DNA of 64,000 nt from Cristatella mucedo (Eukaryota > Bryozoa > Phylactolaemata > Cristatellidae): positions 2,265,001 to 2,329,000 of the forward strand of contig WPIO01000016.1 of NCBI GenBank assembly GCA_009760855.2. The letters run 5' to 3'. Below the pieces are notes generated by a model. It did not search any database. It was not told the origin of the DNA and saw only the letters and a list, made by a program, of their open reading frames with translations. This document shows positions 1 to 18,305 of this stretch, in pieces (the first letter of the stretch is position 1; each line of letters begins with the position of its first letter). Position numbers and translations under genes: made by a program.

Positions 1-892
1 CTTGCGTTGAAGTCGCTTCCGAGTTTGACTCAAATGTCTGCCAGCCGCAGCCAGCGTTTCTATCCAGTGTTTGCATTTGTCCCGCAATCGCCTCCAACCC
101 GCGACTCGCTGTGCCGATCACTGCCAAGAGCCGAGACTTGCCCTTTAGGCTTTTTTGCCCGCAAGCGCTTGCATAATCCAGTCTCGGTGTGCAAGTGCGC
201 CAGCCTCGTGGCCTCTCCTGCCGCTGCTGCCGCGAACACGCTCGCTTGCTCGAAGCTGGGGCAGAGCTCTGGCAGGAGCCGGAGGAGTCGAGGAGTCGCT
301 CTCGAGATCTCGTGCTCCCGTCTGCCTTTGACTTTGCAGCCCTCACCTCCCTGCTGGTGGACTCTCCGTGACCAGCTAGGCGAGTCCTTTGCTTACCTGA
401 AGGAGAGCTCGTGTCTCGTGTCGTCTCGTGGGGGAGGGCGCCGCCGGAGCCGCGAAAGCTCTCGGCAGCGTCATTGGCTCATTTGCGCCGCTGTTTCCGA
501 TATTTGCGCCTTGCTCCGCGCTCCGTCGTCGTGCTTGTGTGCTAACATTGCACTCGCATTCCTGGATTGCTCTGACGACTTGAAATTCTTCAAGTCGTCT
601 GAACACTAAAACAGAATAGACCCCGGCGCAGTCTTCATGTTTTGTTAGTGCCCATCTCAAGGGCCTCCAGCCAAGAAGACTCTCGTGTTCGTAGCTTGCG
701 CACGGCAGAGTGAGGTGTCGTCCGTCAGTGTCCGCACCTTCATCGAGCTCGAGGTCGCCTCTGTCTGGACTTAGGCGTTGTTTAAGCACGTGGTAGCACA
801 GCATTGTCCGGGCATCGCTATAATGCTGGCCACTTCGGTTGAAATGAGGGCGCTGGTTTCACGCTGGTGTCAGCTGAAATCACCGACCAAAT
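1..892. other. No recognisable gene; GC-rich flank
   Basis: Reading frames are open on both strands here (7-609 plus, 376-804 minus), but their translations are low-complexity and match no family I know. Because the exon at 1568 enters with a split codon, this stretch is most simply intron or upstream sequence of that gene. No splice-bounded exon could be supported. Confidence 0.4.
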
Positions 893-1010
893 GACCGTCG
901 GCCTTAATTCAGAATTAATTAAATTATTCTCTATCATCATATTATTAATTTAATTTAGTATTATTATTGGTATTATTATCATTAAATTATTATTATTAAT
1001 GGCCGACGGC
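893..1010. repeat. AT-rich foldback with GC-rich inverted ends
   Basis: The arm at about 893-907 (gaccgtcggccttaa) is the near reverse complement of about 996-1010 (attaatggccgacgg). Between them lie about 90 bp of almost pure A/T with TTATTA runs. It looks like a small foldback or MITE-like element. No clear target duplication was found. Confidence 0.5.
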
Positions 1011-1567
1011 CTTATTTAACAGAGTGCGACGACCGTAGTCACTCAGCGATCGAATCGTCATTGGAAATGAGAAGAGGTCGCTGGGGTGTCTGCATCCGGT
1101 GCCAGGGGCCCAGGTTCAACTATCGAGGGCGACTGAAGCCTCTACTCTTGGCGAAAGTAATGGTGCGACGAGATTGCAGCAGCTGCCGGGTTCCCCGAGA
1201 CGAAATGCAAATAGCAGGCCTAGGCCAGCCTCGTGCTGCAGCCACTGCTTCATGCTGTGGCTGCTCCATGCGAGGCTCAAGCGTGGGGCAGGTGGGTCCG
1301 GTCGGACTGCAGACCGAGCCCCAGCGCGTGGCGCTGGTCACGTGACGTTGGACACGTGCTAAGCAGACTACGAGCAGGGGCTCAACCTCGACAGGCATTC
1401 GAGACTGCCGTTGTGCCGGGGAGGGGAGGGCGTGCTGCAAAGGCAGAGAAGGGGAGGGAGGTAGGTTCACCTCTCTTCGCCAGGCTTTTCTCCAGCTTGA
1501 GCGATGGCTCCGCCGGTGTCGCCGCCGCCGCCGCTCACATTTTTTCCCTCGCGTCTTTTCTCCCCAG
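1011..1567 (+). other. Probable last intron of the gene ending at 1833
   Basis: The stretch ends in a pyrimidine-rich acceptor, cttttctccccag at 1555-1567, directly before the coding exon. Nothing else is recognised in it. Confidence 0.45.
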
Positions 1568-1833
1568 ACTACGACGGCGGCGGCAGCATGTACCTCGACA
1601 GTAGCATGTCGTCCGAGTACCTGGACGAGCCGGGCGTGTACGGCGGTGACGGTCGACCGTTCCCCGGCGGACACCCGGCGGCCATGGCAGCCGGCGCCTT
1701 CGGCTACGCGGCTCACGACCCGTACGAGCGGCCGACGTCGCACATGGGCTACACGGAGCAGGACTATCAGCGCGACCGAGCCATGTTTCGCCACGGCAGC
1801 AGCAACATGCAGCTGAACGGCGGCTACCACTAG
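1568..1833 (+). CDS. Terminal coding exon of an unrecognised Gly/Tyr-rich protein
   Basis: A pyrimidine-rich 3' splice site ends at 1567. The exon opens with two bases of a split codon (phase 1 intron) and reads 88 residues to a TAG at 1831-1833. The peptide begins YDGGGSMYLDSSMSSEYLDE and ends SSNMQLNGGYH. It has no membrane segment and no zinc or catalytic motif, and is rich in Gly, Tyr, Ser, Ala and Met. It looks like the disordered C-terminal tail of a larger protein whose earlier exons lie outside the window or are not detectable. Several Tyr-acidic motifs (SEYLDEP, DPYERP) could be phosphorylation or adaptor sites, which is inference. The opposite strand is also open across this stretch, but only the plus frame has a good acceptor and a natural tail. 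I do not recognise the family. Confidence 0.55.
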
Positions 1834-3070
1834 GCGGCGGCGGCTGCCTCGGCAGCTGGCGGCTGGCAGGGCGGCTGCCGCTGCGCTAGTCCCGTCGCGC
1901 GCCACGCGGGCAGTTCGTCCGTCCGTCCGTCCGTCAGTCAGGCTTGCGCGTTACTCCCACCCACAGGCTGCAGCAGCAGGTGCCCAGCCAATGTGCGTGG
2001 CTCGGCGGCACGGGCAGCTTTCGCCTCGCGGACTGTCCAGCAACCTCGGACGCATAGCCAGCAAGTGCTGCTGCTGTTACGGCAGCCAGCGTGCGTTGCT
2101 AGGCAACGCTGCGGCCCCAGCGTTGCCTAAAGAGGGTGTGCCGGTGCGAGTTCAGTCATCAGTCGCGCGTTTGCGTTTACATTGCGGCTGCATGTGCATG
2201 ACGCTGCATGTCGCTGCTGCCGAAAGAAGAAGCAGCAGAAGCTCCCGAGTTGCGCCTCCCGAAGAGTGCCCACGTGGGTACCTGTGGGGTTGGTAGTGCC
2301 GACTACTTTGCTGTCATGGACTCTTCGGTTGGAAAGGTTCACCAAGTGCATTGCTGGCAAAGCCCCGTGCCGACTGCCTGCTTTTTTTTTATATTGCTGA
2401 CTGTCTTTGCTTTTTCTGTGACCTCGTCATTGTTAAGTTACTTGCAATGGACTGGCAGCATCAGGCCAATGGTCTGCAGCCCGATGAAACAGAGCGATGT
2501 GGTGGCTGTGTGCGGTGAGCAGCAGTCTCTGTGGCGCCTGTTTGTGTCACCTGATTTATTCAAAGTAGCACTAAACAATCAAGTAATTGTCAGTGGTCGG
2601 ATTGTGTTGTGCATGTGCACATAGCACACGTAATTCGTATATAGGAGTGCATATGCACCACTCCCCCTCTCTCTCTCTCTCTCTCTCACAGATCTCTTCA
2701 CTCACAGTCGTCTGTAGCTGTGCATATGCAGACCATACGTAGGCGCGATCGAGCTCAGCTATGCACAGCAGGTTGGTCTGGGTAGTAGCCTCGATTCAAA
2801 GCAACAGTGTGCATACAAACCTGCATCCGAGCTGACAAACGTTTTTATGGAGTAAACTCAGGTCATTTGTAAACTGTGTGGCTGATGAGATGCTTATTTC
2901 CTGTGCGATGGCAGCCTTGATTATCCTGTGAGGGCATGATCTTCCCGACAACTTGCTGGTTAGTGGGTACTGGGAGTACTTAGACTGCTGGGCCTCCTGT
3001 GACTAGCTTTAGCCCTAGGCGAGTGGCCACGTGGCATTACGAGGAGCTTGCTGTCACTGGTGCATACTCC
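1834..3070 (+). other. Presumed 3' UTR and downstream spacer
   Basis: CTG/CAG-rich sequence follows the stop codon at 1833, with a short CT run at 2666-2688. No AATAAA was seen, so the transcript end cannot be placed. No coding exon is recognised. Confidence 0.35.
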
Positions 3071-3071
3071 A

Positions 3072-3072
3072 G

Positions 3073-3108
<36 letters not shown>

Positions 3109-3266
3109 GGTCTCTCTCCCTCTCCCTCTCTCTCTCCCTCTCTCTCTCTCTCTATCTCTCGGTCTCTCTCCCGCTCCCTCTCTTTCTCTCTCTCTCCCTT
3201 TCCCTCCCTCTCTCTCTCTATCTCTCGGTCTCTCTCCCTCTCCCTCTCTTTCTCTCTCTCTCTCCC

Positions 3267-3321
<55 letters not shown>

Positions 3322-3441
3322 ACTCTCGGTCTCTCTCTCGGTCTCTCTCTCTCTCACTCTCTCTCGGTCTCTCTCTCGGTCTCTCTCTCGGTCTCTCTCT
3401 CTCTTTCTCTCTCTCACTCTCTCTCTCTCTCCTCTCTCTGG
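3072..3441. repeat. (TC)n array with CGGT and CCCT variants
   Basis: About 370 bp of CT dinucleotides are punctuated by tctctcggtctc and ccctctccc words that recur at spacings of tens of bases. This suggests the array expanded in larger blocks as well as dinucleotide steps. All long frames through it are artefacts. Confidence 0.95.
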
Positions 3442-3935
3442 CAGGCCGTCGTAGATGGACATCAGTGTGCTTTCTATAGTCGGGGTTGACCATGTCCAGC
3501 ATGTATGTATCCAAGCAGATCTGGCTATATCTAGGCAGATCTTATCCGACAGGCAGCTATCTTAGCTGGCAGCAGCGATTTGGGGGCCAAGCGTCGCGCT
3601 GCTGCTTCTGCTTCTGGGTGCTCACGTCGAGCGCTAGAGCACAGCTTTCCGATATTGTGATTAGCAGCGCTGGAGGCCATTACCAGTCCAAGCTGCAGCC
3701 GCTCGACTCGACTCACAATTCACTATTCGTCTATCAAGTCAAGGCTGTTAGTGTTTAATCTGTTTTGGTTTGCATATTTCATTTATATTTGTATCGTATT
3801 GGTAACACATGCCGAGAGCAGGATGCGAACGTGCTGCCTTGGAGTTCAGTACTGCTGCTAGTGCATTATTTACAAGACACGGTACCCTAACAATGCACGA
3901 CGTGGTTATTAATACTTGGCATCCGCGATTCTTGA
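3442..3935. other. Spacer, nothing recognised
   Basis: This is unique-looking sequence between the TC array and a LINE-A fragment. Small ORFs on both strands have no recognisable content. Confidence 0.4.
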
Positions 3936-3939
3936 TGAC

Positions 3940-4175
3940 ATGGGGTGACGTGCACAGGGGTGACATGCACAGGGTCAGCGTGTAAGTGTGGTTAGTGGCA
4001 GCATGCAACAGTGTCAGCACGCATGAGCACATAAAGGACGAATCACTTGAGACCCATTAAATGCTGTCATAAATAGATGTGTTTTAAACTTCTGTTTGAA
4101 TGTGGTCAAGTCAAGGGATGTCGTGACGGAAGTCAGGAGTGAGTTCCAGGCTTTGGGACCATGGGGGCACCAGCT
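3940..4175 (-). mobile_element. LINE-A fragment (3' part)
   Basis: The plus strand carries the reverse complement of the LINE-A 3' region: the gtgacatgcacagggtcagc word, cattaaatgctgtc, then ccaggctttggga. These match, in the same order, the better copy at 5436-6180. The 3' hairpin and TTATTA tail are missing. Confidence 0.75.
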
Positions 4176-4399
4176 AAACTCGTATGTGAAAGCACAAATT
4201 CCAGGCAGGATTGGAAGCCAATCACTACACAGCGACAGAACTGCTGCGAGAGTGTAACAACTTTCCGAATGCCGACTTAAGTTGAGTCTCTCTACTAGTT
4301 GATGGCTCAGTGCCTACCTGGCTACTGGCTAAGTGCCTACCTTATGAAAACGACGACTGTCCATTCATTAAAATGCCTACCGAAGAGAGGATTTAAGTG

Positions 4400-4800
4400 A
4401 CTTTCCTCATGTCTCCCTTCTGCCATTCTTATCCAAGACACTTATGAGTTGTGGCCCAGCAACTAAAGGATCACGCTATTTCGGCAGATCTTGCCAGCAA
4501 GTTCCAGTACTGATTTAGAGCATGTCACTTTACGGAAACTTCTCTGCTTCGAGATATTATGGCCTAGACAATTATTATGACCTAGAAAATGCCCAGGGTA
4601 CGGCCTCTCTACTGGTTCTTCTGTATCTATCGGCAGCATTTAACGTTATTGATCAACCAGCATCTTTTGGAGCGCCTCTCTGCTTGAATGCGAATCACTG
4701 GCAAAGCTTAACTAACTTGGGTCCTACCTCGGTGAGAACGTCCCTATTACAGCTGGAATGACTGTCGATCACATTGGTCTGCACGATATCAATTTCTGGC
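4400..4800 (+). mobile_element. LINE reverse-transcriptase fragment
   Basis: In broken frames the translation shows the thumb-side block around QQVPVLI / SKFQ and a worn motif A region (sequence cggcagcatttaacgttattgatcaacc corresponds to AAF-NVIDQ). Several frameshifts and stops separate the blocks. It is probably LINE-A or LINE-B, 5' and 3' truncated. Confidence 0.6.
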
Positions 4801-4842
4801 TTTACTATTTTCTAAATATACATCAGAAATGGTGATTTAGGG

Positions 4843-5025
4843 TTGCCGTAATGGCTCACTAGGTAAGGCGGTTGCTTTTCACGACCTCGGCCCGAGGTCG
4901 TGGGTTCGATTCCTGCGGTGGGCGATTCTTTATCGCCACCGCAAGCGGTGGTGATAGCCGTAAAGACTCTTCTGTCGCTATACAAGAAAGAGGCTGTTTA
5001 ATCAGCTGGTATTCTATTATTTTGT
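4843..5025 (+). mobile_element. SINE-1, tRNA-derived head, full-length copy
   Basis: The head has a Pol III A-box-like stretch (tggctcactaggtaagg) and a B box (gggttcgattcc). A short hairpin follows (ccaccgcaagcggtgg), then the tail words actcttctgtcgctata and aggctgtttaatcagct. Four other copies in this window share the layout. It is not a functional tRNA gene because no cloverleaf closes. Confidence 0.85.
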
Positions 5026-5029
5026 TTTG

Positions 5030-5435
5030 CTTTGGCACGTCAGGTTTGGTAGATCTTGTTTATAATATATCGAGTGCACTTTAACCTTACGCATTATGTA
5101 TAATGACATCGGCTTCCATTAGGTGTACTGGTTACAGTCACTTAATGACGTTTTTTTTTAAAGAACGATGAGGCATTTTCTTGGTTGATATGATTGTTTA
5201 AGTCAATGGATATTTGCGATTTACAATGAAAAGGGAGTTTAAGAATCCTCTGCATATATTCTACTGCATATCCTGTTGAGATTTTCGACCAAAGAACAGC
5301 CGCTACCGACTACTACTACATTCATCTTCTCACGCCTTCAACTTCGACTGCAAAGTGGGAGATAAGGATAAGACACGGGCACCACACATGGTGTTCAAGC
5401 AACATAGAAAACTTGAGACCGATGGTTTAAAGGTG
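5030..5435. other. Spacer, nothing recognised
   Basis: AT-rich sequence between SINE-1 and the tail of the minus-strand LINE-A. No coding or RNA feature is seen. Confidence 0.4.
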
Positions 5436-6180
5436 GTAATAATAATAATAATAATAATATTGCACTTGATAAAGCGCCCTCAGAGAACTCAATCTCTCTC
5501 TCTAGGCGCTTTACATTTGTTGCAAAGTGATATGCAATAGAATAGTAAGTAAAATCATGCTTGAAAAACAAACAAAACGAATAATATGGTTAGGGGTGAC
5601 ATGCACAGGGTCAGCATGCAAATGTGGTTAGTGGCAGCATGCACAGCGTCAGCAAGCATAAGCACATCACGGACGAATCACAGGGGCCCACTAAATGCTG
5701 TCCTGAATAGGTGTTTTTAAGTTTCTTTTAAATGTGGTCAGGTCAGGGGATGTTCTGACGCAGGTCGGGAGGGAGTTCCAGGCTTTGGGAGCATACGAGC
5801 TAAATGCACGGTCTCCAAAGGATTTAAGGTTTGTACGAGGTATTTCTAGACTGTTGGATTCCGAGAAGCGGATGGTACGATGCTTGGCCTGATGGGGGAG
5901 TATGTCGGGGAGATAGGCTGGAGCCATAGAATGAAGAGACCTAAAAGTGAGCGACAAAACCTCGAAGTCAATCCGTTGCCTCACTGGTAGCCAGTGCAGG
6001 TCGGAGAGAAGTGGAGTAATGTGGCAACTGCTACGCTGACAACAGACAAGCCTGGCTGCAGAGTTTTGCACCAGCTGCAATCGCCTGATCGCACAAGTGA
6101 ACGCAGTTTGGAGTACCAATGATTTGAAGAGAATAAATCCGTATTTTCGTATTGTTATCTCTGCATCGATGGCATGCGAT
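5436..6180 (-). mobile_element. LINE-A copy, 5' truncated
   Basis: Read on the minus strand, the end of the reverse-transcriptase ORF is open (AIRRLQLVQNSAARLVC, then LHWLPVRQRIDFEVLSL, RTNLKSFGDRAFSSYAPKAW). The 3' UTR follows, then the hairpin AAGCGCC...GGCGCTT and an (ATT)n tail, seen as aataataat at 5438-5458. This is a CR1/L2-like APE-type non-LTR element. The catalytic motifs are not present in this copy. Confidence 0.9.
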
Positions 6181-6299
6181 GAAGAGCAGGCACACATGAT
6201 CGAATATCCGAATCTAATGTGTGTATCTAGATATATATTGAACTGAAGGCGACGTTGGTGACAACGATGATGCTCGTGATGTTTTAACACCTAAACTAA

Positions 6300-7094
6300 T
6301 GTCCCATTCTGATCATGATGAATTTGTGAAAGACTTTGACCTATCATAGGTTGCAAGAAAAATTTTCTTGCTCTGGTATAGTGCTGATTCGCCGAAGCGC
6401 CATAACCCAGCAGCTAAGCATAGCAGAAAGTAGAGGAAGTGGCAGTTTGCCTAAATGAAATTACATGTTTATTGAAAATAGCCTAAATATAATTGTTACT
6501 AAATGATTGGAAAAACTATGTATTTCAAGTATTATTGTAAAAGTTATTTACTAAAAAACCCTTAAGCTGGGTTAAAATGAGTTACAATTCTGAGCATGCT
6601 AAACTTCTTGAATCACCCATTAAATGAACAGACAATTCATTTATAGGCCACTGTCATCAAGGGAACCATTCCAAGTTTGGGGCACTTTAGATGCTTAGTT
6701 AAGGCGTCTTCAGCAGTTATACCACTTCTCGCAGACCTTCGCATTAAGGGGTACATCTATCTTGAACGTTGTTACTCAATTTTGGGTCCTTTCATTCTAT
6801 GGCTCTAGCTAATCAAAACTCTGCAACCAGGCTAGGCATATTATAACCCACTCTTGACTCAAATCGTCTAGCTGTGACTCTAACAAACTTTGACTGCATC
6901 GAAAACGTGCCTTCAGATGCCATAAACAGCATATCACTTGCTTGAAACTGACACCGCGACGATCAACCATTGCAATGGAATATAAAGAATCGACTGCAAC
7001 TTGACTTGTCGACTGCAAAATACTCAGCAAAGGCGATCTAGCAGCTTAATTTATATGGCGGCAGAACAGCCCTTAAAAACAATTCATTTGTATA
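6300..7094. other. AT-rich spacer, nothing recognised
   Basis: No supported gene. The minus ORF at 6809-7030 has no recognisable content. Confidence 0.4.
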
Positions 7095-7206
7095 GCAGCC
7101 CATGAAAACTTAATCTATATTCAGGTGCTTCTCATGCCTCGGGGATCGAGACCTCAGCCAGGCCTTGGTCGGGGCGAGCACCTCGACCGCGGGACCAAAC
7201 CAGCTC
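7095..7206 (-). mobile_element. SINE-2 fragment
   Basis: The plus strand shows gggatcgagacctcagccag (B box, reversed) and ggtcggggcgagcacctcg followed by gaccaaaccagctcg (tRNA 5' end, reversed). It matches 60285-60440. The LINE-like 3' end is only partly kept (taatctatattcaggtgctt). Confidence 0.75.
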
Positions 7207-7468
7207 GATGATCACGTCTATCTATACCCCTATATATATATCTATACCCCTTGCAGCGAAAAATTAAGATTCTACAATTCAGCACTCGAGCTTACTACCG
7301 GCGTAGCAAGCACCTTACACCTCCTGAGCATACAACGACCTATATTACGCCACATCAACACAAGTAAAATTAAGTTAGGTTGCCGTGGCATCAGAGATCT
7401 ACGACTCGGGTTGGAAAACTGATCACCAAGCACAGCAAATTTAAACAAGAAATGCTTCCAGTGATGAG

Positions 7469-7474
7469 TTTATT
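7469..7474 (-). terminator. RPL35 poly(A) signal AATAAA
   Basis: AATAAA on the minus strand starts only 10 nt after the RPL35 stop codon. This gives the very short 3' UTR typical of ribosomal protein mRNAs. Confidence 0.8.
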
Positions 7475-7483
7475 TGTTGCAAT

Positions 7484-10213
7484 TTACTCTTTGACAGCAT
7501 ACTTTCGAGCTGGATATAACCTCTCCTTCCTTTGCTGCTTGGCTGTCTTTAACGATGTTTCATGCTTGGTCAGAGCTCGTCGCATGGCTCGGGTCTTCTT
7601 ATACCGTATATCAGTGGGCTTGAATTTCTTACCTACAAAGCAAAATGGTTGTTAGCAGCTAAGTTTCCCATAATGCTAAGTTTCACTGGCCCCCACCAGA
7701 GCTGCAAGCCCAGCAGGCTGGCAAACAGGACACTGCAGTTGACCAATTTAACTTATACAAATACATACCAGAATAGAATTTCCTCAAATTATCCTTTTGT
7801 GTCTGGTTCATGACGGTCAGAACTCGGGCAATCGACTTCCTTACGACACGGCTACAACCGGAAGGAATAAGTTGTTACGCATAACTGAAACCCCAAACAA
7901 GAACAGAGCTAGGAAATGAAACCAAGCATACTTTACTTACATCTTGGAAAGCTTTGATGCAGCCCCTCCGGTCACTTTTGCTACCCTCAACACAGAGAGC
8001 TCCTACAACACGGACTGAAGTAAACAACCAAGTACAACGAAAAAGCTACTTAACCATGCACCGAGCTACTGCAGAAAAAGTACGGATGCTCCATTGGCAA
8101 TACACTGATATGGGTCACACGTGTACCATGTGGAGCTCACTCCGGACTAACGAATCTGTTTATCGGGCTGATCTTGACACTCGGGCACAATGATTACACA
8201 CTGAAGTTCAAACATGGACAACAAAGCAAGTCGGCCTCATAACATACCATCAGCAGCCACTTACGACGCCGGTCACAATAACACGGCTATTATTAATGAC
8301 CGAACTACGACCACAGCACTTACATAGCACCACAAGAGAACTAAATTTCCTTCACTTATCTCTTATCCTTCACTCATCTTAATCTCTGGCACTTTAATAA
8401 TGCTGGAAAAAGCCCACCAAAACATGCACGTCAGCATGAATAAGAACCCAAAAATTCACATACCAAGGAAATGCAGAGGCACTATCAGCTTCTGCTATAC
8501 AAGTATGGGGATAGCACGACTTTAGCTATGGAGCTCGTCTTGGAGCATTCTAAGGCACGATCTCCACAGGATTTGATGTTGGTTCGACGCCTGGCCTTAT
8601 TTGGGAAGCAGTTCGGATAGCAAGACCACAGCAGTAGACCAGAGGGTGGCTTTACCCACATTGCCTGCCGATGTGACAGGATATATTCAGCCTCAGCCAC
8701 TAGACGGGTCAGGCTTTTCGGAGTAACATTGACTTGACCGGCAAATACAAAGCTGTTCTTATCCTCATTCAACTCGGGACAGTCTGTAGCCATGCAAGTG
8801 CGACTGTTGGCAATACGCGCTACCAGGGAGCGGGGAGTTCTACTTGCTAAAAGGCTGTGAGGGATCAATGCATCCTCTATTCGGGGACATAACATGAGGT
8901 CTGCAGATATAGGGAACCGCAATCTAGTGAGGCCGACAACTGACAACACAGGTAATAAAAAAGCGATTACGGTTAGCATGGTTAAAGGCAACACCTTCTA
9001 TTGGCCGCACAGAGTGGCATGTGATGCTTGCCGGTTCGCATGCCTAGCAGCTCCGTGCACGATTCTGTCGAAGGTAGAAATCCATAAAAACACAACGCCG
9101 TCGATGACCAGCACTGCATATCCCAACATTGTGCATACACTAGGGTACATCCAATATGCTCAACTCATTAATATTAAGACAGCTTAACAAGTAGGAGTGG
9201 GGTATATTTAAACAGCACTTCAGGTTAACAACGAACAGGTTAGAGATATGGAGCTCGGCATGACACTAGGGCAGATACCAAACCCCAGAGATACAGATCA
9301 GTGCACGACTGACGGCTGAGGCCATAATAAACGCAAAACAAAAACTAAAATCTACAGCACAGAACTAGCATCACGAGAAGTAAACAAGTTTTGCTGCTGC
9401 CTTGGCGTGCAGTTCAAAATATTAGGGAAAGTCAAATGGTCCGGTTTTTCGACCATTTTTTTTTTATAAAAATCCAGCGCCATAAATGATCGCAGCGAGG
9501 TCAATACGACCCGGCTCGGATCTCCAAGCGTGCTTGCTTGACATGAGGTAGCCGCATAAGTGGTTTACCGCGCGGGCAGCAATGCATGACAGCCACAGAA
9601 TTCCATTCGCCCTTAAACGCGTCACAGTCTCACGAGAAAGCAGCAGGCCGAGCGAGCTAAAACTCGGAATGGGAGGTTGGGACCATTAGAGTAAGCTTCA
9701 CCTGGTATTGGGCACTGGCGTTAGCTACACCGACGAGATGTCGTTGAACGTAGCGTAGCCCTCACTCGCAGCGCACTGCACGCGGTGGCGCTTAGAGAAT
9801 GCGTAGCGCCATAAACGCGCCGCAAGATCTGAGAACACGCTCTCACTGGCGGCCGATTCCAGAAAAAATCTTGTCAGCCTCCCCCAACCAGTGCGGAAAA
9901 ACGGATACCAGATGCAGCCAAAGCAGCGCAGCGAACCTGTTTAAGGTCTTGAACTTGCTTTACCAGCTCCTCCTTCTTCTTGCCTCGTAGATCTTTCGCT
10001 CTAACCTTAACCTGCAAAATAACTACACGATGTAAACCGCTGACTGCCGACGGTAGCCATACGATGAAATCACGCAATGATGCGGCAAAAGATGCCTCTC
10101 AATGTGCGACACGAGCGGCCTAATAAACGTTAAGGACTTTCCATGCTATTGCATATAGAGATGCACGGCTAAACGGTCGATTTCCCTGCGATAACTCGTC
10201 GCGTACGTACCAT
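7484..10213 (-). CDS. RPL35: 60S ribosomal protein L35 (uL29), five exons, complete
   Basis: This is a structural protein of the large ribosomal subunit near the peptide exit tunnel. Coding exons on the minus strand are 10213-10211 (ATG only), 10011-9937, 8002-7941, 7851-7769 and 7632-7484. They total 372 nt, giving 123 residues plus stop, the same length as human RPL35. All introns are GT-AG: ATG|gtacgt, CAG|gttcgc, AT|gtaagt, G|gtatgt. Diagnostic blocks are [54 protein letters not shown] and the basic tail [18 protein letters not shown]. The first intron lies directly after the start codon, as in many animal ribosomal protein genes. The start is fixed by this ATG|gtacgt donor joined to the 10011 acceptor in frame 0. 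The 5' end shows a TOP-like pyrimidine run. The gene is divergent from ARPC5. There is no sign of pseudogenisation. Confidence 0.97.
8003..9936 (-). other. RPL35 intron 2
   Basis: This 1.93 kb intron lies between the exons ending at 9937 and starting at 8002. It holds an old LINE-A trace around 8535-8610 on the minus strand (acgatctccacaggattt resembles the LINE-A block cacggtctccaaaggattt). No snoRNA with convincing C/D or H/ACA boxes was identified, although ribosomal protein introns are common hosts. Confidence 0.7.
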
Positions 10214-10240
10214 TCTCGAGGCAATATGGCCGTAAAAAGA
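10211..10240 (-). promoter_or_regulatory. RPL35 5' UTR with TOP-like start
   Basis: On the minus strand a CTTTTT run begins at 10239, about 25 nt before the ATG at 10213. A 5' terminal oligopyrimidine start is the hallmark of ribosomal protein mRNAs under mTOR/LARP1 control. The exact start site is inferred, not mapped. Confidence 0.55.
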
Positions 10241-10462
10241 CTGACAGCGAGTCCTTCCGCTGTGGGCAGCACGCCCAACCACCGGTGTAGCTATCGCTAA
10301 CAAGTGTAGATAGCAAACTCAAAAATACCAATTATTAAAATTGTTTCCTGAATTTCTCAATGAAAAAATGCCATAACGTGACTTACTTGTAACTTAGTAG
10401 ACCGGAACAAGGAAGTGCTCTGTCGCCATAGTTCACCTGTGCCGCCGGTTTCCACCTCGGCG
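10214..10462. promoter_or_regulatory. Divergent promoter region of RPL35 and ARPC5
   Basis: Only 249 bp separate the two start codons. ETS-type words accggaac (10401-10408) and aaggaagtg (10409-10417) sit on the ARPC5 side. Such sites are common in bidirectional housekeeping promoters. No TATA box is evident for either gene. Confidence 0.7.
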
Positions 10463-17602
<7,140 letters not shown>

Positions 17603-18117
17603 GATACTGTAGCCGCTGGATGGAGCTGGCGGCGCCACCGGCGGGGGGCCCCCCCCCGGACAGGTCTGCACCACGTGATCGGAGCAGCGTGGCACCTACA
17701 GCCGCACATCCGTGTTCGGCTGAAGTTGTTCTCGACGGCGCGTGCGCGGCGCACGTCGTGCTCGCTGCTCGTGGCGGGACCCTGCGAGCGTCTAGCGTCG
17801 CTGTCACCGGTTCATGTCGCCGAGTTTTGTGGTCCTGGCCCTGCTCGATGTCCTTGGTTCTTGCTCGGCGCTGGCCGGTCGTTGTGCTGACGACACAGTC
17901 TAGCCTACTGCAATTGGTGTACAATGGACAATTGACCGATGACCTATGGTTTCACTCTTGCTTCCTAAAGCTTGGCAAAGGTTAGAGTGCGGAATACAGA
18001 GCAGCTGAGACCAGTTCATGGTGTCATTCTTACGTCGAAGTGCTGCATGACGGCCGGGCCTAAAAGCAAAACGAATATATAAGACTGGACAGCAGCTGGC
18101 CTTGAGTAGGCTACTCA
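17603..18117 (+). other. ARPC5 3' UTR and downstream
   Basis: The region is GC-rich just after the stop codon, then more neutral. No AATAAA was found. aatata at 18074 is the only weak candidate, so the transcript end is open. Confidence 0.4.
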
Positions 18118-18171
18118 CGTGCGTGTGCGCGTGTGTGTGTGTGTGTGTGTGTGTGCGTGCGAGAGCCTGTG

Positions 18172-18202
<31 letters not shown>

Positions 18203-18305
18203 ACGAGCGTGCGTGCGTTTGCATGTGCGTGTGTGTGCGAGCGTACGTTTGCATGTGCGTGTGAGTGCGTGCGAGAGCCTGTGTGTGTGCGTGCGTGCAC
18301 GTGCT
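18118..18305. repeat. (GT)n / (GTGC)n array
   Basis: GT dinucleotides are mixed with gtgcgtgcgtgc and cgagagcctgtg words that repeat three times. It is a compound microsatellite of about 185 bp. Confidence 0.95.

Noticed and set aside
7..804. 200-codon plus and 142-codon minus ORFs at the left edge
   Set aside because: GC-rich composition keeps both strands open. There is no family similarity, no splice evidence and overlapping antisense frames.
2999..3514. Long Ser/Leu and Arg/Glu frames
   Set aside because: They are translations of the TC array. The same holds for 15118-15648 and 52519-52842.
4843..4935. Functional tRNA gene
   Set aside because: A and B boxes are present but no acceptor stem or anticodon arm closes. 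Five copies share a non-tRNA tail, so these are SINE heads.
10415..10462. Upstream in-frame ATG extending ARPC5 by 16 residues
   Set aside because: The family begins at MSKNT, and the extension is Cys/Pro/Ser-rich with no counterpart. It is treated as 5' UTR.
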